Positions 16,320-26,204 of a stretch of DNA of 39,461 bases are shown piece by piece. The translations under genes and the position numbers were made by a program. Each line of letters starts with the position of its first letter. Positions within the stretch are counted from its first letter, which is position 1. Origin of the DNA: Planctomycetota bacterium (GTDB lineage Bacteria > Planctomycetota > UBA1135 > JACQFD01); NCBI GenBank assembly GCA_016792805.1, contig JAEUHX010000014.1:1-39461 (forward strand). The letters are read 5' to 3'. The notes beneath the pieces are model-generated. The model was not told the DNA's origin. It did not search any database and saw only the letters and a list, made by a program, of their open reading frames with translations.

Positions 16320-16361
16320 CTCCAGCTTGAGCGGTGGCCTTCCCCAGTGGCAACGAAGCCA

Positions 16362-16955
16362 CTAGTAATCGGAACGCTTCACATAAGCGGAAGCCCACAG
16401 AGCCGTCTGCATCGTCACCGACTTCACCCAAGCCTGGTGCATGCGGTCCACCGCGACACGCGGCTTGCCACTTTTCTCCAAGAACGGCCGAAGCGTAAAA
16501 GTGATCGGCACAATCAGCGCGATCAAGTGGCGAAGCGGCACGACGTCTGCCGCGGCGACGCCATCGGTGCGGTTCTTCGACGTCGTGTGATGCCGACGGC
16601 CGATCTCCATCTGGTAGTCGAGCCAGCGCTGGTCGTAATTCGCTTGCGCCGTGTCGAGGATCCATTGCCCGAAGCGCTTGCGGACCGCGGCCAGATATGC
16701 CTCATCGGGCTGCCCGTCGCTCTTGCGCCCGAACGTCGCCACGAGGTGGCTGTTGCCGCCGACGAAGCCATACCACACATCCAAGATCTCGTCGACAAGA
16801 GGCGACAGATGCGGGAGCGATTCGCGGAGTGCGGCCACGTCGTCGTCGCCGAAGAGAACGGATTTCTTCAGTTCCTCCAGCTCAGCCAGCGTCAGCCAGG
16901 ATTGCGGAACTGCGGCGGTTCCGTAGGTGTATCCGGGAATATCCACTTTCGACAT
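16362..16955 (-). CDS. protoglobin-domain protein
   Basis: The 197-residue product is a full-length single-domain protoglobin: IPGYTYGTAAVP at the N-terminus, VDEILDVWYGFVGGNSHL, YLAAVRKRFGQWILDT, then YDQRWLDYQMEIGRRHHTT, where His122 or His123 should be the haem-binding proximal histidine, and MHQAWVKSVTMQTALW near the end. Protoglobins bind O2, CO and NO in the cytoplasm; catalytic roles are uncertain. The start at 16955 has GAGGA at six bases. It follows a MarR regulator with a cysteine cluster by 66 bp, separated by a hairpin, so gas- or nitrosative-stress-responsive expression is plausible. Confidence 0.9.
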   Translation of the reverse strand: MSKVDIPGYTYGTAAVPQSWLTLAELEELKKSVLFGDDDVAALRESLPHLSPLVDEILDVWYGFVGGNSHLVATFGRKSDGQPDEAYLAAVRKRFGQWILDTAQANYDQRWLDYQMEIGRRHHTTSKNRTDGVAAADVVPLRHLIALIVPITFTLRPFLEKSGKPRVAVDRMHQAWVKSVTMQTALWASAYVKRSDY

Positions 16956-16981
16956 AATTGATCCTCAATGATGAATTGGAC

Positions 16982-17020
16982 GATGGCTCCGTCAAGATCG
17001 CACTGACCCACGGAGCCATC
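16982..17020. promoter_or_regulatory. 11-bp inverted repeat between marR-like and protoglobin genes
   Basis: GATGGCTCCGT (16982-16992) and its exact complement (17010-17020) flank a 17-base loop. The element starts two bases past the MarR stop and ends 26 bp before the protoglobin start. It could be a MarR operator, an attenuator or a processing hairpin. Confidence 0.55.
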
Positions 17021-17021
17021 T

Positions 17022-17690
17022 TCAGGAGGTCGCAGAACGGTGTGAGAAGGCCGCTCGAGCCGTGCGCCCACGATCGGGCTCGGCCACGACATGCTCGGGG
17101 CAGTCGACGCGGAGCGCGTCGGCCGCGAGCGGCAAGTCGGCTAGTGTGCAATAATGCGGGCGCGCTGCACCCGGGCTGTGCCACGGCCTGAAATAGCTGC
17201 AGGTGACACACATGCGCGCCCGCTGCACGACGCCCCGGTCCACGAGGGAACCGATCAGGATCAAGACGGCGCGCAGAAGCGCCGATTTCTCCTCGTCGCT
17301 CAACTGGGACACCCCATCCACGAGGAACTCGGGCCAGAGCGTCAGCGATTCGCCGAGCTTCATGCCCTGCGCCGTCGCCCGCACGAGCACGCGGCGCGCG
17401 TCGGCGCGATCGCGCTCCTTCGCAACCAGCTTCCGGCGCTCCAACGCCGCCAAGGAATCGCTCACCGTCGGAGCCGTGACAGCAAGATTGGCGGCGAGCT
17501 CCCCGACGGTCGCCGGACCGTCGCGCGCAAGGTGCACCAGCACCTGCGCCTGCGCCGCGCTCACTCCGCTTTCCACTCCTGCTCGAAAGAGTTCCTGCCG
17601 GGAGGCGAGAGCGATCTTCGCGAGCCCCGCCACGAGCCGCTCCTCGAGAGTGCCCGCGTCGCGCTCGAACTTCAGGAGCCGGTCATTCAT
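17022..17690 (-). CDS. MarR family regulator with C-terminal Cys4 cluster
   Basis: The ATG at 17690 is preceded by a strong AGGAG at five bases and gives 222 residues. A winged helix-turn-helix spans about residues 45-110 (AQAQVLVHLARDGPATVGEL, TAPTVSDSLAALERRKLVAKE, DARRVLV). After the dimerisation helix comes CVTCSYFRPW, PHYCTLADLPL and RVDCPEH, putting Cys161, Cys164, Cys181 and Cys197 in a metal- or iron-sulfur-like arrangement. Such C-termini occur in a MarR subgroup and suggest sensing of redox, NO or metal state; that is inference. The protoglobin gene follows on the same strand and is the obvious target. Confidence 0.88.
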   Translation of the reverse strand: MNDRLLKFERDAGTLEERLVAGLAKIALASRQELFRAGVESGVSAAQAQVLVHLARDGPATVGELAANLAVTAPTVSDSLAALERRKLVAKERDRADARRVLVRATAQGMKLGESLTLWPEFLVDGVSQLSDEEKSALLRAVLILIGSLVDRGVVQRARMCVTCSYFRPWHSPGAARPHYCTLADLPLAADALRVDCPEHVVAEPDRGRTARAAFSHRSATS

Positions 17691-17762
17691 TCGGGCTCCT
17701 AAGTAATCACAGGTCGTACGAAGGGGCAAGGCCTCGCACATCGCACCCCCTCCGCCTCTCTC

Positions 17763-17787
17763 GCAGCCGCGGCAAACGCCGCGCTGC
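17763..17787 (-). terminator. candidate terminator after leuS
   Basis: A ten-base-pair GC stem with one bulge (GCAGCGCGGC, loop GTTT, on the minus strand) starts at the leuS stop. There is no T-tract, so the call is tentative. Confidence 0.35.
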
Positions 17788-20219
17788 TAGAGAACGATCG
17801 AGACGAGTTTGCCTTTCACCACGATGACCTTCTTGGGCGTCTTGCCCGCGAGCTGCGAAGCCACCTCGGGCGCCGCGAGCCCGGCGGCACGCACAGCATC
17901 CTCGCCGGCGTCAGCCGGGACGGTCACGCGCGCCCGAACCTTGCCGTTGATCTGCACCGCGTACTCGACGGAATCCTCGGTGCACAGCGCCGGATCGAAG
18001 ACCGGCCACTGCGCATAGGCCAGCGACTCGCCGTGCCCAATCTTCGACCACAGCTCCTCGGCGAGATGCGGCGCGAACGGCGCAAGCAACAGAAGGAACG
18101 GCTCCACCAGCGCGCGCGGCCGAGGCGCGGGAACATCAGCGATCACGCCCTGCAGCTCCATGAGCGCGGAGATCGCCGTATTCATTCGAAGCTTATCGAT
18201 GTCTTCTGTGACCTTCCGAATCGTCTGATGGAGCTTCCGCGCCGCAGCCGGATCGGCGATCGGGCCGTCGCTCACGCCGAGGAACTTATCCCCGTCGCGC
18301 GACTCCTCGTGCAGCAGCCGCCAGCAGCGCTGCAGGAATCGGTAAGGTCCTTCCAGCCCGCGCGTATTCCACGGCTTCACCGCCTCGAGCGGCCCGAGGA
18401 ACATCTCATAGAGCCGGAATGCATCGGCGCCGTACTCTTTCAGCACGTCGTCGGGATTCACCACATTTCCGCGGCTCTTGCTCATCTTCTCCCCGTCCTC
18501 GCCGAGGATGAGCCCCTGGTTCACGAGCTTCTGGAACGGCTCCTTCGTCGAGACGAGCCCCAAATCGAACAGCACCTTGTGCCAGAACCGCGAGTACAAC
18601 AGATGCAACACGGCGTGCTCGACACCGCCAACATATAGATCGACGGAGCCCCAATACCGCTCCGCCGCCTGCGACCAGGCTTCGCGCTCATTTCGTGGAT
18701 CCTTGAAGCGCAAATAATACCAGCAGGAGCCGGCCCACTGCGGCATCGTGTTCGTCTCGCGCTTCGCGGGGCGCCCCGTGACCGGGTCTTTTATGTTTAC
18801 CCACGAATCGATTGCGGCGAGCGGACTCTCGCCCGTGCCGGTCGGCTGATAGCGCTCCACCTCCGGCAGCCGCAGCGGCAGCTCGCTCTCCGGCACGGCG
18901 CGCACGCCGATGCCCTCGACGTGGATCAGTGGAATCGGCTCGCCCCAATAGCGCTGCCGCGAGAAGACCCAGTCGCGCAATTTATAAGTAATCGCACGGA
19001 CGCCCTTCCCCTGCGTCTCGAGCCAATGCGCCATGCAGCGCTTCGCTTCGCTTGACGGCAACCCATCCAGAAATCCGGACGCCACATTGACGCCGTCGCC
19101 CGAGTAGGGCTCCTCGGCCACCGGCTTCGAGCCTCCCTTCACCACCTCAAGAATCGGCAGCCGAAATCGCGTCGCGAACGCATGGTCGCGGTCGTCGTGC
19201 CCCGGCACCGCCATGATGGCCCCCGTGCCGTAGCTCGCGAGCACATAGTCTGCAATCCAGATCGGCACCTGCTGGCCTGTCGCGGGATTCACGGCGTAGG
19301 CGCCCGTGAACACGCCCGTCTTCTCTTTCGAGAGCTCCGTCCGCGCCAGATCGCTCTTGCGCTTCGTCTCCTCTCGGTAGCGGTCGACCTCCGCGCGCTG
19401 CGCCGAAGAAGTGATCTTCTCCACCAGCGCATGCTCCGGCGCGAGCACACAATAAGTCGCGCCGAAAAGCGTGTCGGGGCGCGTCGTGAAGACCTCAAAT
19501 CGCTCCGCCGAGCCGGCGACGTCGAAGATGACGCGCGCGCCCTCGCTGCGCCCGATCCACTCGCGCTGCATCGTCTTGACGCTCTCGGGCCAATCCAGCC
19601 CATCGAGATCCTCGATCAGCCGGTCGGCATACGCCGTGATCTTCAGAATCCACTGCCGAATATTGCGCTTCACGACGGGGCCGCCGCATCGGTCGCACAC
19701 GCCGCCGACGGCTTCCTCGTTGGCGAGCCCAGTCTTGCAGCTCTCGCACCAATTGATCGGCGCCAACGCCTCGTACGCGAGCCCGCGCTCGAAAAGCTTC
19801 AAAAAGATCCACTGCGTCCAACGGTAATACTCGGGATCCGTTGTATTGATCTCCCGGTCCCAGTCGTAGCTGAACCCGAGCGACTTGAGCTGCCGCTTGA
19901 AAGTCGCAACATTCTGCGCCGTCGTTAGTGCCGGATGCGTGCCCGTCTTGATTGCGTGGTTCTCCGCGGGAAGCCCGAAGGCGTCCCACCCCATCGGATG
20001 CAGCACCGCAAATCCTTGCATCCGCTTCGAGCGCGCGACGATATCCGACGCCGTGTAACCCTCGGGATGGCCGACGTGGAGCCCCGCCCCAGACGGATAG
20101 GGAAACATATCGAGGACGTAATATTTCCGCTTCGCCGGATCTTCTGCGGTGCGGAACGTTTTATTGCGTTCCCAGAAGTGCTGCCAGCGCGGCTCAATCG
20201 TCGACGGGTCGTAGGGCAT
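17787..20219 (-). CDS. leuS: leucyl-tRNA synthetase
   Basis: The 810-residue product is complete and of usual class I length. It charges tRNA-Leu in the cytoplasm. The HIGH-type motif is HVGH (about residues 48-51, after PYPSGAG), followed by [19 protein letters not shown]. The CP1 editing domain includes [19 protein letters not shown] and [19 protein letters not shown]. The KMSKS loop is intact ([18 protein letters not shown], about residue 577), and the anticodon-binding and C-terminal domains ([14 protein letters not shown]) are present. It is the last gene of a co-directional run from 25513, with 33 bp to the preceding gene. It is an essential gene and a reliable chromosomal anchor. Confidence 0.98.
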   Translation of the reverse strand: MPYDPSTIEPRWQHFWERNKTFRTAEDPAKRKYYVLDMFPYPSGAGLHVGHPEGYTASDIVARSKRMQGFAVLHPMGWDAFGLPAENHAIKTGTHPALTTAQNVATFKRQLKSLGFSYDWDREINTTDPEYYRWTQWIFLKLFERGLAYEALAPINWCESCKTGLANEEAVGGVCDRCGGPVVKRNIRQWILKITAYADRLIEDLDGLDWPESVKTMQREWIGRSEGARVIFDVAGSAERFEVFTTRPDTLFGATYCVLAPEHALVEKITSSAQRAEVDRYREETKRKSDLARTELSKEKTGVFTGAYAVNPATGQQVPIWIADYVLASYGTGAIMAVPGHDDRDHAFATRFRLPILEVVKGGSKPVAEEPYSGDGVNVASGFLDGLPSSEAKRCMAHWLETQGKGVRAITYKLRDWVFSRQRYWGEPIPLIHVEGIGVRAVPESELPLRLPEVERYQPTGTGESPLAAIDSWVNIKDPVTGRPAKRETNTMPQWAGSCWYYLRFKDPRNEREAWSQAAERYWGSVDLYVGGVEHAVLHLLYSRFWHKVLFDLGLVSTKEPFQKLVNQGLILGEDGEKMSKSRGNVVNPDDVLKEYGADAFRLYEMFLGPLEAVKPWNTRGLEGPYRFLQRCWRLLHEESRDGDKFLGVSDGPIADPAAARKLHQTIRKVTEDIDKLRMNTAISALMELQGVIADVPAPRPRALVEPFLLLLAPFAPHLAEELWSKIGHGESLAYAQWPVFDPALCTEDSVEYAVQINGKVRARVTVPADAGEDAVRAAGLAAPEVASQLAGKTPKKVIVVKGKLVSIVL

Positions 20220-20252
20220 GGCCGGAAAAAAGGGGCAGCAGGATAGCAGCCC

Positions 20253-20804
20253 TCAACCGTCGGCGCCGAGGAGCTCCAGCACCTTCCTCACGGTGTTGAC
20301 GTTGCGGGAGGTGGCCGGCACCCCCGTCTGGCGCTCCACAAGCGGATTGGGGAAGCCATAGCTCCCCTTCACGGCGCGGCTCACGATGAGGAAGTCCTCG
20401 CCGGCGCGCTCGACCACCTCGAGCCCCTCCTTGCTCGAGTCGAACGGGAGCGCGAGTGCCTTGGCGGGACGGCGCGCCAGAAAGGCAACGTAGAGCTTGA
20501 CCGTGCGATCGGCCGCCAGCTCCGACGGCACAAGTTCCAGAATCCTCTCCAGCGCGCGCGCATCGCGATAGATCACCTCCACATCGCGACCGACGAGCCG
20601 GCAAAGTCCGTCGGCCGCGGCGGCGCGCAACGCCTTGGCGTCGCTGCGCGCGGACTCGAGAAGTATGTTCCCGCTCTGGATGTAACTTCTTACATGTTGA
20701 AAGCCGGCCTTCTCGAATACTGCGCGCATAGTCGCGACCCGCATGACGGCATGCCCCGCCACGTTCACAGCGCGCAAGAAGGCAACTTCCCGCTGGACCG
20801 GCAC
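20253..20804 (-). CDS. DUF1697 domain protein
   Basis: The 183-residue product covers the whole DUF1697 domain: FLRAVNVAGHAVMRVATMRA, FEKAGFQHVRSYIQSGNILLES at the N-terminus, and KGSYGFPNPLVERQTGVPAT with SRNVNTVRKVLELL at the C-terminus. The family is widespread in bacteria and has no established function. It sits 31 bp after a YdeI-like gene and 33 bp before leuS, so it is probably co-transcribed with them. Confidence 0.92.
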   Translation of the reverse strand: MPVQREVAFLRAVNVAGHAVMRVATMRAVFEKAGFQHVRSYIQSGNILLESARSDAKALRAAAADGLCRLVGRDVEVIYRDARALERILELVPSELAADRTVKLYVAFLARRPAKALALPFDSSKEGLEVVERAGEDFLIVSRAVKGSYGFPNPLVERQTGVPATSRNVNTVRKVLELLGADG

Positions 20805-20835
20805 GGCGACGACTCAGCTCGCGGCGCGCCGCCCG

Positions 20836-21441
20836 CTAACAGCGCTCGTACTTCCAGTTGCGCGACTTCCCCTCCTCAAGCCACTCGATGGCCTGCTTCA
20901 GCCGCCGCTGGCGCGTCGCGTCTTGTTTCGCCTCGGAGATCCACTCCATATATTCTTTCTTGTGGCTTGGGCTGAAGGCTTCAAATGTCGCTGACGCCTT
21001 CCTGTTCTTCTTCAGCGCGGCGGCAAAATCCGGATGCATCACCGCTGGCTTCTTGTCTTTCGTGGTCTTCTCGCGCGGCGCTTTGATTCCCTCTTCATTG
21101 AGCTTCATCGCCTTTTTGATATATGCCGTCAGATCCCTCTTGCTCGGAAGCTGTTCAACCGAGGAGAGCTTCCCGAAGCTCCCCATCGCTTCGCGCGCCT
21201 TCTCTTCGACGCCGTCGAAGACCAGCGAGTGCTTCCAGAAGCCGAAAGCGCAGTGCTGCTTGAACGCAGCCATCCCGCACAGAATCCCTTTGTACTCAAA
21301 GGACGGCATTCCCCACTTGAGGGTCTCGACCACGTCGGGGCACGCCTCGTGCACCACCTTACGAATGTGCGTGAGAATCGGCTTGGCGAAGTCGGCCGCC
21401 TTGGCGATGTAGTCATCGATTCGGGTATCTCGAGTCACCAT
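20836..21441 (-). CDS. YdeI/OmdA-type protein (DUF1801 plus OmdA domain)
   Basis: The 201-residue product has an N-terminal DUF1801 domain (DDYIAKAADFAKPILTHIRK, PDVVETLKWGMPSFEYKG, FGFWKHSLVF) and a C-terminal OmdA-like helical domain (HPDFAAALKKNRKASATFEA, KKEYMEWISEAKQDATRQRR, AIEWLEEGKSRNWKYE). Proteins of this type are annotated YdeI/OmpD-associated; Bacillus YdeI is linked to resistance to antimicrobial peptides, but function in other phyla is unproven. It belongs to the leuS gene run. A second, single-domain DUF1801 protein is at 28509. Confidence 0.9.
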   Translation of the reverse strand: MVTRDTRIDDYIAKAADFAKPILTHIRKVVHEACPDVVETLKWGMPSFEYKGILCGMAAFKQHCAFGFWKHSLVFDGVEEKAREAMGSFGKLSSVEQLPSKRDLTAYIKKAMKLNEEGIKAPREKTTKDKKPAVMHPDFAAALKKNRKASATFEAFSPSHKKEYMEWISEAKQDATRQRRLKQAIEWLEEGKSRNWKYERC

Positions 21442-21498
21442 GGGCTCGAAGATACCCGACCGAAGATGGGTGCGGGAGTGGAGCGTTTGCCCGAGGAG

Positions 21499-21921
21499 CT
21501 ACTCCTTCGGCCACGCGAACCGCACCGTGCGCGGCGCGTCGGGGGTGCCGTCGGCCTTTCGGAGCTGAACGAACATCTCGATCTCGGCGGGCTTGCCGTC
21601 TGTCACATATACGCGGAACTGAATCGACCGCGGGTCGCTGGCGCTCGGATCGAAGCTGTAACCCCAGGAGAAGAAGGGCTTTCCTTGCGCGCCGGCCGCC
21701 CGCGCTTGCGTGCGCATCATCTCCGGCTCGAAGACGGCGCCCGCCGTCTGCGACGACCGGATCCTCACGCGCCACGCACCGGAGGAATCGGTTTCTTTGT
21801 ATGCCACAAATGCGTAATCGCAATTCAGGACTGCGTCGTAGGCGTCGACGTAGCCGAGGGACTGGATGCGTTGCTCCGCCGTGCTGGCGGGCGCTTCGAT
21901 GAGCTGTCGGGTCATGCCCAT
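21499..21921 (-). CDS. hypothetical protein
   Basis: The 140-residue product has no signal peptide or transmembrane helix. It looks alpha+beta: an N-terminal helix (STAEQRIQSLGYVDAYDAVL), then alternating strands (YAFVAYKE, AWRVRIRSS, SIQFRVYVTDG, AEIEMFVQL, RTVRFAWPKE). I cannot assign a family. It is co-directional with and close to its neighbours (52 and 57 bp gaps), and its coding-like composition supports a real gene. Confidence 0.65.
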   Translation of the reverse strand: MGMTRQLIEAPASTAEQRIQSLGYVDAYDAVLNCDYAFVAYKETDSSGAWRVRIRSSQTAGAVFEPEMMRTQARAAGAQGKPFFSWGYSFDPSASDPRSIQFRVYVTDGKPAEIEMFVQLRKADGTPDAPRTVRFAWPKE

Positions 21922-21973
21922 CGATGCCGTGCCCGCGCGGGCGTGTTACACGGAATCCAACCGCGGGGGAGCG

Positions 21974-24900
21974 CTACGGGCGCAGACGCACCTTCAGCAC
22001 CAGTTCGCGGGTGCCCTCCGCCGGGATCTCGAAGCGCGTCCCGTCGATCATGGGCGCCTTGTCGCCAAGCCAGACGTTGCCGCTGAGGAAGTACCTCCCA
22101 GGCTTCAACGTCGTGAGCTCGAACGTCAGATTCTCGGGCACCACCTCGAACTGCGCGAACTGGGTCGCGGTCATCCCATCGTGAACTGTGATCCAGGCTT
22201 TCTTCGCTCCCTCGCAGCCGACGAGTTCGACGCGCCCGGCAACAGGCACGGACCGATCGAGGAGGATCTGCACGGCCTCGGTAGCGCCTCCCTTTCGTTG
22301 CAACCCGCTGATCAACGCCGGTGCATGGCCCGCAGCCATCACAGTGATCTGATACTCGCCAGCTACCACATTCTCGACGGCGAAATCGCCGCGCGAATCA
22401 GTCGTTGTGCTGTACCGCGAAATATCTGTGATGTATCCATTGCTGCCACGCTTCTCGACCTCCATGCGCAGCACCAGCACGTCGGCGCCTGCGACCGGCT
22501 TTCCGTCGCTCCGCGATCGCACCGTGCCGCGAACGTCGCCACCTCCCTTGAGCGCGATGTCCATCCGTCTCGATTCGCCTGGCACAAGAGTGATCTGTCG
22601 CCACGCGAGCATCGTGCCGCTCTCCAGGATCTGGAGCTGGACCGTGCCGGCGTGGCCGCGGATCTCGAACATTCCTGAAGAACTGGTCTCTGTGTGGGCG
22701 CTTCCCACTTCGGTGACAGAGATCAGCTCCACGCGAGCACCGGCTAGCGGAGAGCCATCGCGGGTCACCGATCCGGTGATTACAGCCTCTCCTCCGAGCG
22801 ACGCCGAATTCGGTTCGAGGTCGAGCGTGACGGAGACGGCGGCGCCATTTGTGATCGTAACATCCATCTCGGCCTGACCCTCGCGACGCGGCTCGAGAAG
22901 AGTCGGAACGCGGGCGGCGAAGTCGCTCGGCTTGGCGGGCCCCGAGACGGCGCAATGCCACCCACCCGGGGCGATCTGTGTGAAACGGAATCGTCCCCCC
23001 GGACCCGTTTGGGTTGTCACCGGAAGGAGCAGGCCATTGCGGTCATGGGGCGTGAGCGTGACCGCCATCGGCTCCTCGACAGGCGTCCCGCCCCGAAGAA
23101 CGACGCCCTCCACGGCGCCGCCGGCCGCGAGCGCAAGCTCATGGCGATCTCCCTTCGCCGTGGCGAGATCGAAACGCGCCGGCGCATAGGCGGGATGCAA
23201 TACATGAATCGTCTGCGTCTGCGGGCTCGTAATTCGAAGAGTAACGTTACCTTTTTCATCGGTGACACCCTGCGCCAGGCTCCGCAGCCCGCGCTCCGCC
23301 AGGATCTTCGTGCCTGGCGATACGATCACGGCGGCCTGCGCGACGGGCTGGCGCGTCTGCTCGTCGACTACATGTGCAGTCCATACAGATCGGCTCACAA
23401 GGGAGAGCGTGACGACCGGCTCCGCCGGTGCTTCGCTCCCCTGCTCAATTCGCAACAAATCCATAACGGGGGCGGAGTTCGCCGCCCGCGCCACGATCTC
23501 GTAGGTGCCCACGGGGAGCCCCCGAATGCGCCACTCCCCGGGAGCGACTTTCTCCATTGTCGGTGAAAGCGACGGCTGGAACGGTGCGGGGAGGCGGCGG
23601 CTCTCGGTCGAGCGCCGGACCGCAATCTGTGCTTCGGCAGGCTGTCCAGCGGCGTCGAGCACTCGGACGCGGGCGGCGCGCGGATTCGAAATTGTGATTC
23701 TCACCTCCTCGCCGTCGAGATCGGTCGGACCGTGACCCTCCCAGTCGCACGACTCGGGCGCGCGCGTCGCCACGACGAGCTTCTCGCCGCGGATCCGGCG
23801 GAGCACTGCTCGTCCGGTGGCGTCCGTCTTCGCAGTTTCTCGACAGATCACGAGAGACATTACTGTTGATAAGGAACCTCCCCCCGCCACATCCACGCCA
23901 GCCGCCGGCGTGCCATCCGGATAAGCAGCAAGCAGCGTGATCGGCTCGGCTTGGGTGAGCTGTACGTCGCCGAGGTCGCGCACTGCCGGCTCGCCCGCAG
24001 GGATAGGGATCGGAGAGACGCGCGTTACCGCCACACCTCCCTCATCGATCTCGAGCGTGAGGGAGCCCGCCGGCACGCCGGTGATCTCGAAGGTGCCGTC
24101 GGCAGCCGTCCGCGCGCGCACGCTCGGCGCGTGCTGCAAGATCGCGTCGACGAGCTTCGGCGCCGTCAACACAAATCGATCCCCACTTGGACCGCCGAGG
24201 ACAGCCTGCACGCCCGACTCGAGCTGGCCGAAACCGAATACAAAGAATGGTCCAGGCAGCGATGAGACCGTCACGCGCGCACCGACGAGAGGGTTGCCGT
24301 CGCTGCCGAGCGCGCGCCCGCGGATCGTTGAGATGGCGGGCAGCACGACGTCGCCGAGGTCCACAATTTCACCGGCCTGCGGTGCCTTCTCAATAAAAAG
24401 CAACATCGGCCTCGATCGTTGAGAGTTGATCGAAAGGGCGTGCGGGCCCATGGGGTGCACGCCACTCAATAGAAAGCGGCCGTCTTCGCCGCTCTTCGTG
24501 CTCGCCTCGACGAGGGAGATCTCGTGTTCATCCTTCCAGAACTCCGCTCCTTCGAAATCGAGTGTGCTCAGGGCCGGGACGCCTCCAAGCACTGCCACAG
24601 GTACGCCAGCGACGGGCCGGCCGTCCGGCTCGACGATCCGGCCAGAGATGCTGGCCAGCGCGGCGTCGAATTGTCGCACTGCGGCAGGTGCGCTCGCTGA
24701 GGTGCGCGCCGCGATCTCCCCAGCCGCCGCCGCTTCGGCCCCCGCCGGCTCCTCTGCACCGGCGCGGTCGCCGATCGGCCCGCGCACCACTTTTCCGGCC
24801 TCCGAGGGTGCGGCCGCGGGTGCCGACGTCGAGTACCACAATAAAAGCGACGCCGCGACAACGCACGCCGCCGCCGAGAAGACCTTGATTTGTGTAGACA

Positions 24901-25513
24901 TGAAAAGTAACGGCCCAACCATCGAAGTAGCCGCCCCCGAGCCCGCCGCCGTTGCCGTGGAGAATGACACTCCCGCGAGAGGAGCCAACGCGGAACACCA
25001 GGCCTGGCCGTCTCCGCCGTGGTCGCGATCGAGGCGAACTCGAACGCGCTCCAGCCCTCGCTTGAGACGCGTGCGAACCGTCTCGACCGGCACGCCGAGC
25101 CGCGACGCGATTTGTTGCACGTCGAGGTCCTCGAAATACCGGAGCGCAACGGCGGAACGGTAAGGTTCGTCGAGCGCGATCACCGCGTCGACGACCCGCC
25201 GCCGAGTAGCCTCGCGCTCCACGAGCTCCGCCGTCGACGGAGTCGCACGCTCCGGCAACGGATCGAGCTCGTTTCGCTCTCGCGCCGCTCGGCGCGCATC
25301 GCGCGCGCGTTGCTTCCACGCCAAACGTTTGACGACGCCGCCGAGCCACCGGTGAAGCGCGCCCTGCGTCTCACCATGCTCGAGGGCGATCACCCACGCC
25401 TGCTGCGTCACGTCGTCGGCCGCCTCCGGATCGAGAAGGAGCGCCCGCGCGAACCGCCGCAGGCGGCGGTCCATCGCGAGGAGGCTCTCAGCGTCGATCG
25501 GCGGCGGGCTCAT
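21974..25513 (-). CDS. ECF sigma factor fused to membrane-anchored carboxypeptidase-regulatory-like ectodomain
   Basis: One uninterrupted frame; the ATG at 25513 gives 1179 residues. Residues 10-75 form sigma region 2 (LLAMDRRLRRFARALLLDPE, AADDVTQQAWVIAL), and 105-160 region 4 (LDEPYRSAVALRYFEDLDVQ, then IASRLGVPVETVRTRLKRGL). A linker (CSALAPLAG) leads to one transmembrane helix at about 208-228 (VFSAAACVVAASLLLW). The remaining ~950 residues are about eight beta-sandwich repeats of carboxypeptidase-regulatory-like type (ISGRIVEPDGRPVAGVPVAV, IRGRALGSDGNPLVGARVTV, VRGTVRSRSDGKPVAGADVL). This suggests a membrane-tethered sigma factor that senses something outside, perhaps needing proteolysis to release the sigma part. 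Similar fusions are, to my recollection, found in planctomycetes but not characterised. No anti-sigma gene is adjacent. Confidence 0.9.
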   Translation of the reverse strand: MSPPPIDAESLLAMDRRLRRFARALLLDPEAADDVTQQAWVIALEHGETQGALHRWLGGVVKRLAWKQRARDARRAARERNELDPLPERATPSTAELVEREATRRRVVDAVIALDEPYRSAVALRYFEDLDVQQIASRLGVPVETVRTRLKRGLERVRVRLDRDHGGDGQAWCSALAPLAGVSFSTATAAGSGAATSMVGPLLFMSTQIKVFSAAACVVAASLLLWYSTSAPAAAPSEAGKVVRGPIGDRAGAEEPAGAEAAAAGEIAARTSASAPAAVRQFDAALASISGRIVEPDGRPVAGVPVAVLGGVPALSTLDFEGAEFWKDEHEISLVEASTKSGEDGRFLLSGVHPMGPHALSINSQRSRPMLLFIEKAPQAGEIVDLGDVVLPAISTIRGRALGSDGNPLVGARVTVSSLPGPFFVFGFGQLESGVQAVLGGPSGDRFVLTAPKLVDAILQHAPSVRARTAADGTFEITGVPAGSLTLEIDEGGVAVTRVSPIPIPAGEPAVRDLGDVQLTQAEPITLLAAYPDGTPAAGVDVAGGGSLSTVMSLVICRETAKTDATGRAVLRRIRGEKLVVATRAPESCDWEGHGPTDLDGEEVRITISNPRAARVRVLDAAGQPAEAQIAVRRSTESRRLPAPFQPSLSPTMEKVAPGEWRIRGLPVGTYEIVARAANSAPVMDLLRIEQGSEAPAEPVVTLSLVSRSVWTAHVVDEQTRQPVAQAAVIVSPGTKILAERGLRSLAQGVTDEKGNVTLRITSPQTQTIHVLHPAYAPARFDLATAKGDRHELALAAGGAVEGVVLRGGTPVEEPMAVTLTPHDRNGLLLPVTTQTGPGGRFRFTQIAPGGWHCAVSGPAKPSDFAARVPTLLEPRREGQAEMDVTITNGAAVSVTLDLEPNSASLGGEAVITGSVTRDGSPLAGARVELISVTEVGSAHTETSSSGMFEIRGHAGTVQLQILESGTMLAWRQITLVPGESRRMDIALKGGGDVRGTVRSRSDGKPVAGADVLVLRMEVEKRGSNGYITDISRYSTTTDSRGDFAVENVVAGEYQITVMAAGHAPALISGLQRKGGATEAVQILLDRSVPVAGRVELVGCEGAKKAWITVHDGMTATQFAQFEVVPENLTFELTTLKPGRYFLSGNVWLGDKAPMIDGTRFEIPAEGTRELVLKVRLRP

Positions 25514-25841
25514 GGGTCGGCACAACGTACTCCCGCCCCGCGCGCTGGATGGTTCAGGAGAATGTGAGCGGCAATGGTCCGCCGATGGAGGGCGCCGCAT
25601 CGCGGTCGATGGCGACGCCAGCGCGTCTGGCCTTGCCAGAACGTGGGCAATCGGATCGGCCGCGAGCAGCAGGGGCTACTGCGCGCTAGCGGGCCCGTCC
25701 GGCGTCCGTGAGAGCGTAATTGTGCCTGAGCTCCGGTGGGAGGCCCCTGCAGGCGAAGGCGGAGCGACTCCCGCCGCTCCTGTCTTGCGACACCGCGGAC
25801 ACCAGTGGCAACATCTGAGCACCGGACGAATTCACAACAGC
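25514..25841. other. divergent intergenic region
   Basis: The 328 bp between the sigma fusion and the next plus-strand gene should hold both promoters. Overlapping frames here have no domain sense, and no repeat or operator was recognised. Confidence 0.35.
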
Positions 25842-26069
25842 ATGAAGACCATTCGCCTTTGGATACCTGCCGCATTCTGCGCCTTCCTCTCATGGAGCGC
25901 GCTCGGAGTGCAGTTGATCTCGGAAACTGCGGCCTGGAAACCCATGTTCTTTTGCTTCCTTCCGATGTGTTTCTTCTTCGTCGGCTCAGCGATGTCAGAA
26001 ATGAGCCGCGAGATTCGTGACCTTCGAGATCAGGTCGGTTCCCTCCAGCTGAAGAATAGTAATCCTTAG
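25842..26069 (+). CDS. 75-residue two-helix membrane protein
   Basis: From the ATG at 25842 the product has helix 1 at about residues 5-25 (LWIPAAFCAFLSWSALGVQL), helix 2 at 31-50 (WKPMFFCFLPMCFFFVGSAM) and a charged coiled-coil-like tail (MSREIRDLRDQVGSLQLK). The longer upstream frame lacks sense. Family unknown; the heptad tail suggests oligomerisation. It is the first of a series of short plus-strand genes. Confidence 0.55.
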   Translation: MKTIRLWIPAAFCAFLSWSALGVQLISETAAWKPMFFCFLPMCFFFVGSAMSEMSREIRDLRDQVGSLQLKNSNP

Positions 26070-26204
26070 TCTGATGGGGTCCAGCCACAGCGCGGCCGCA
26101 ATTGGCCACGTTGCTATCCGATCGAGCAGCTCGCTCCTTCGTGAGGGCGATGGGCGTTCCATTGCCGCCGCCGAGATTCCCGTTACACCCGCTGGTTAGC
26201 CCGT

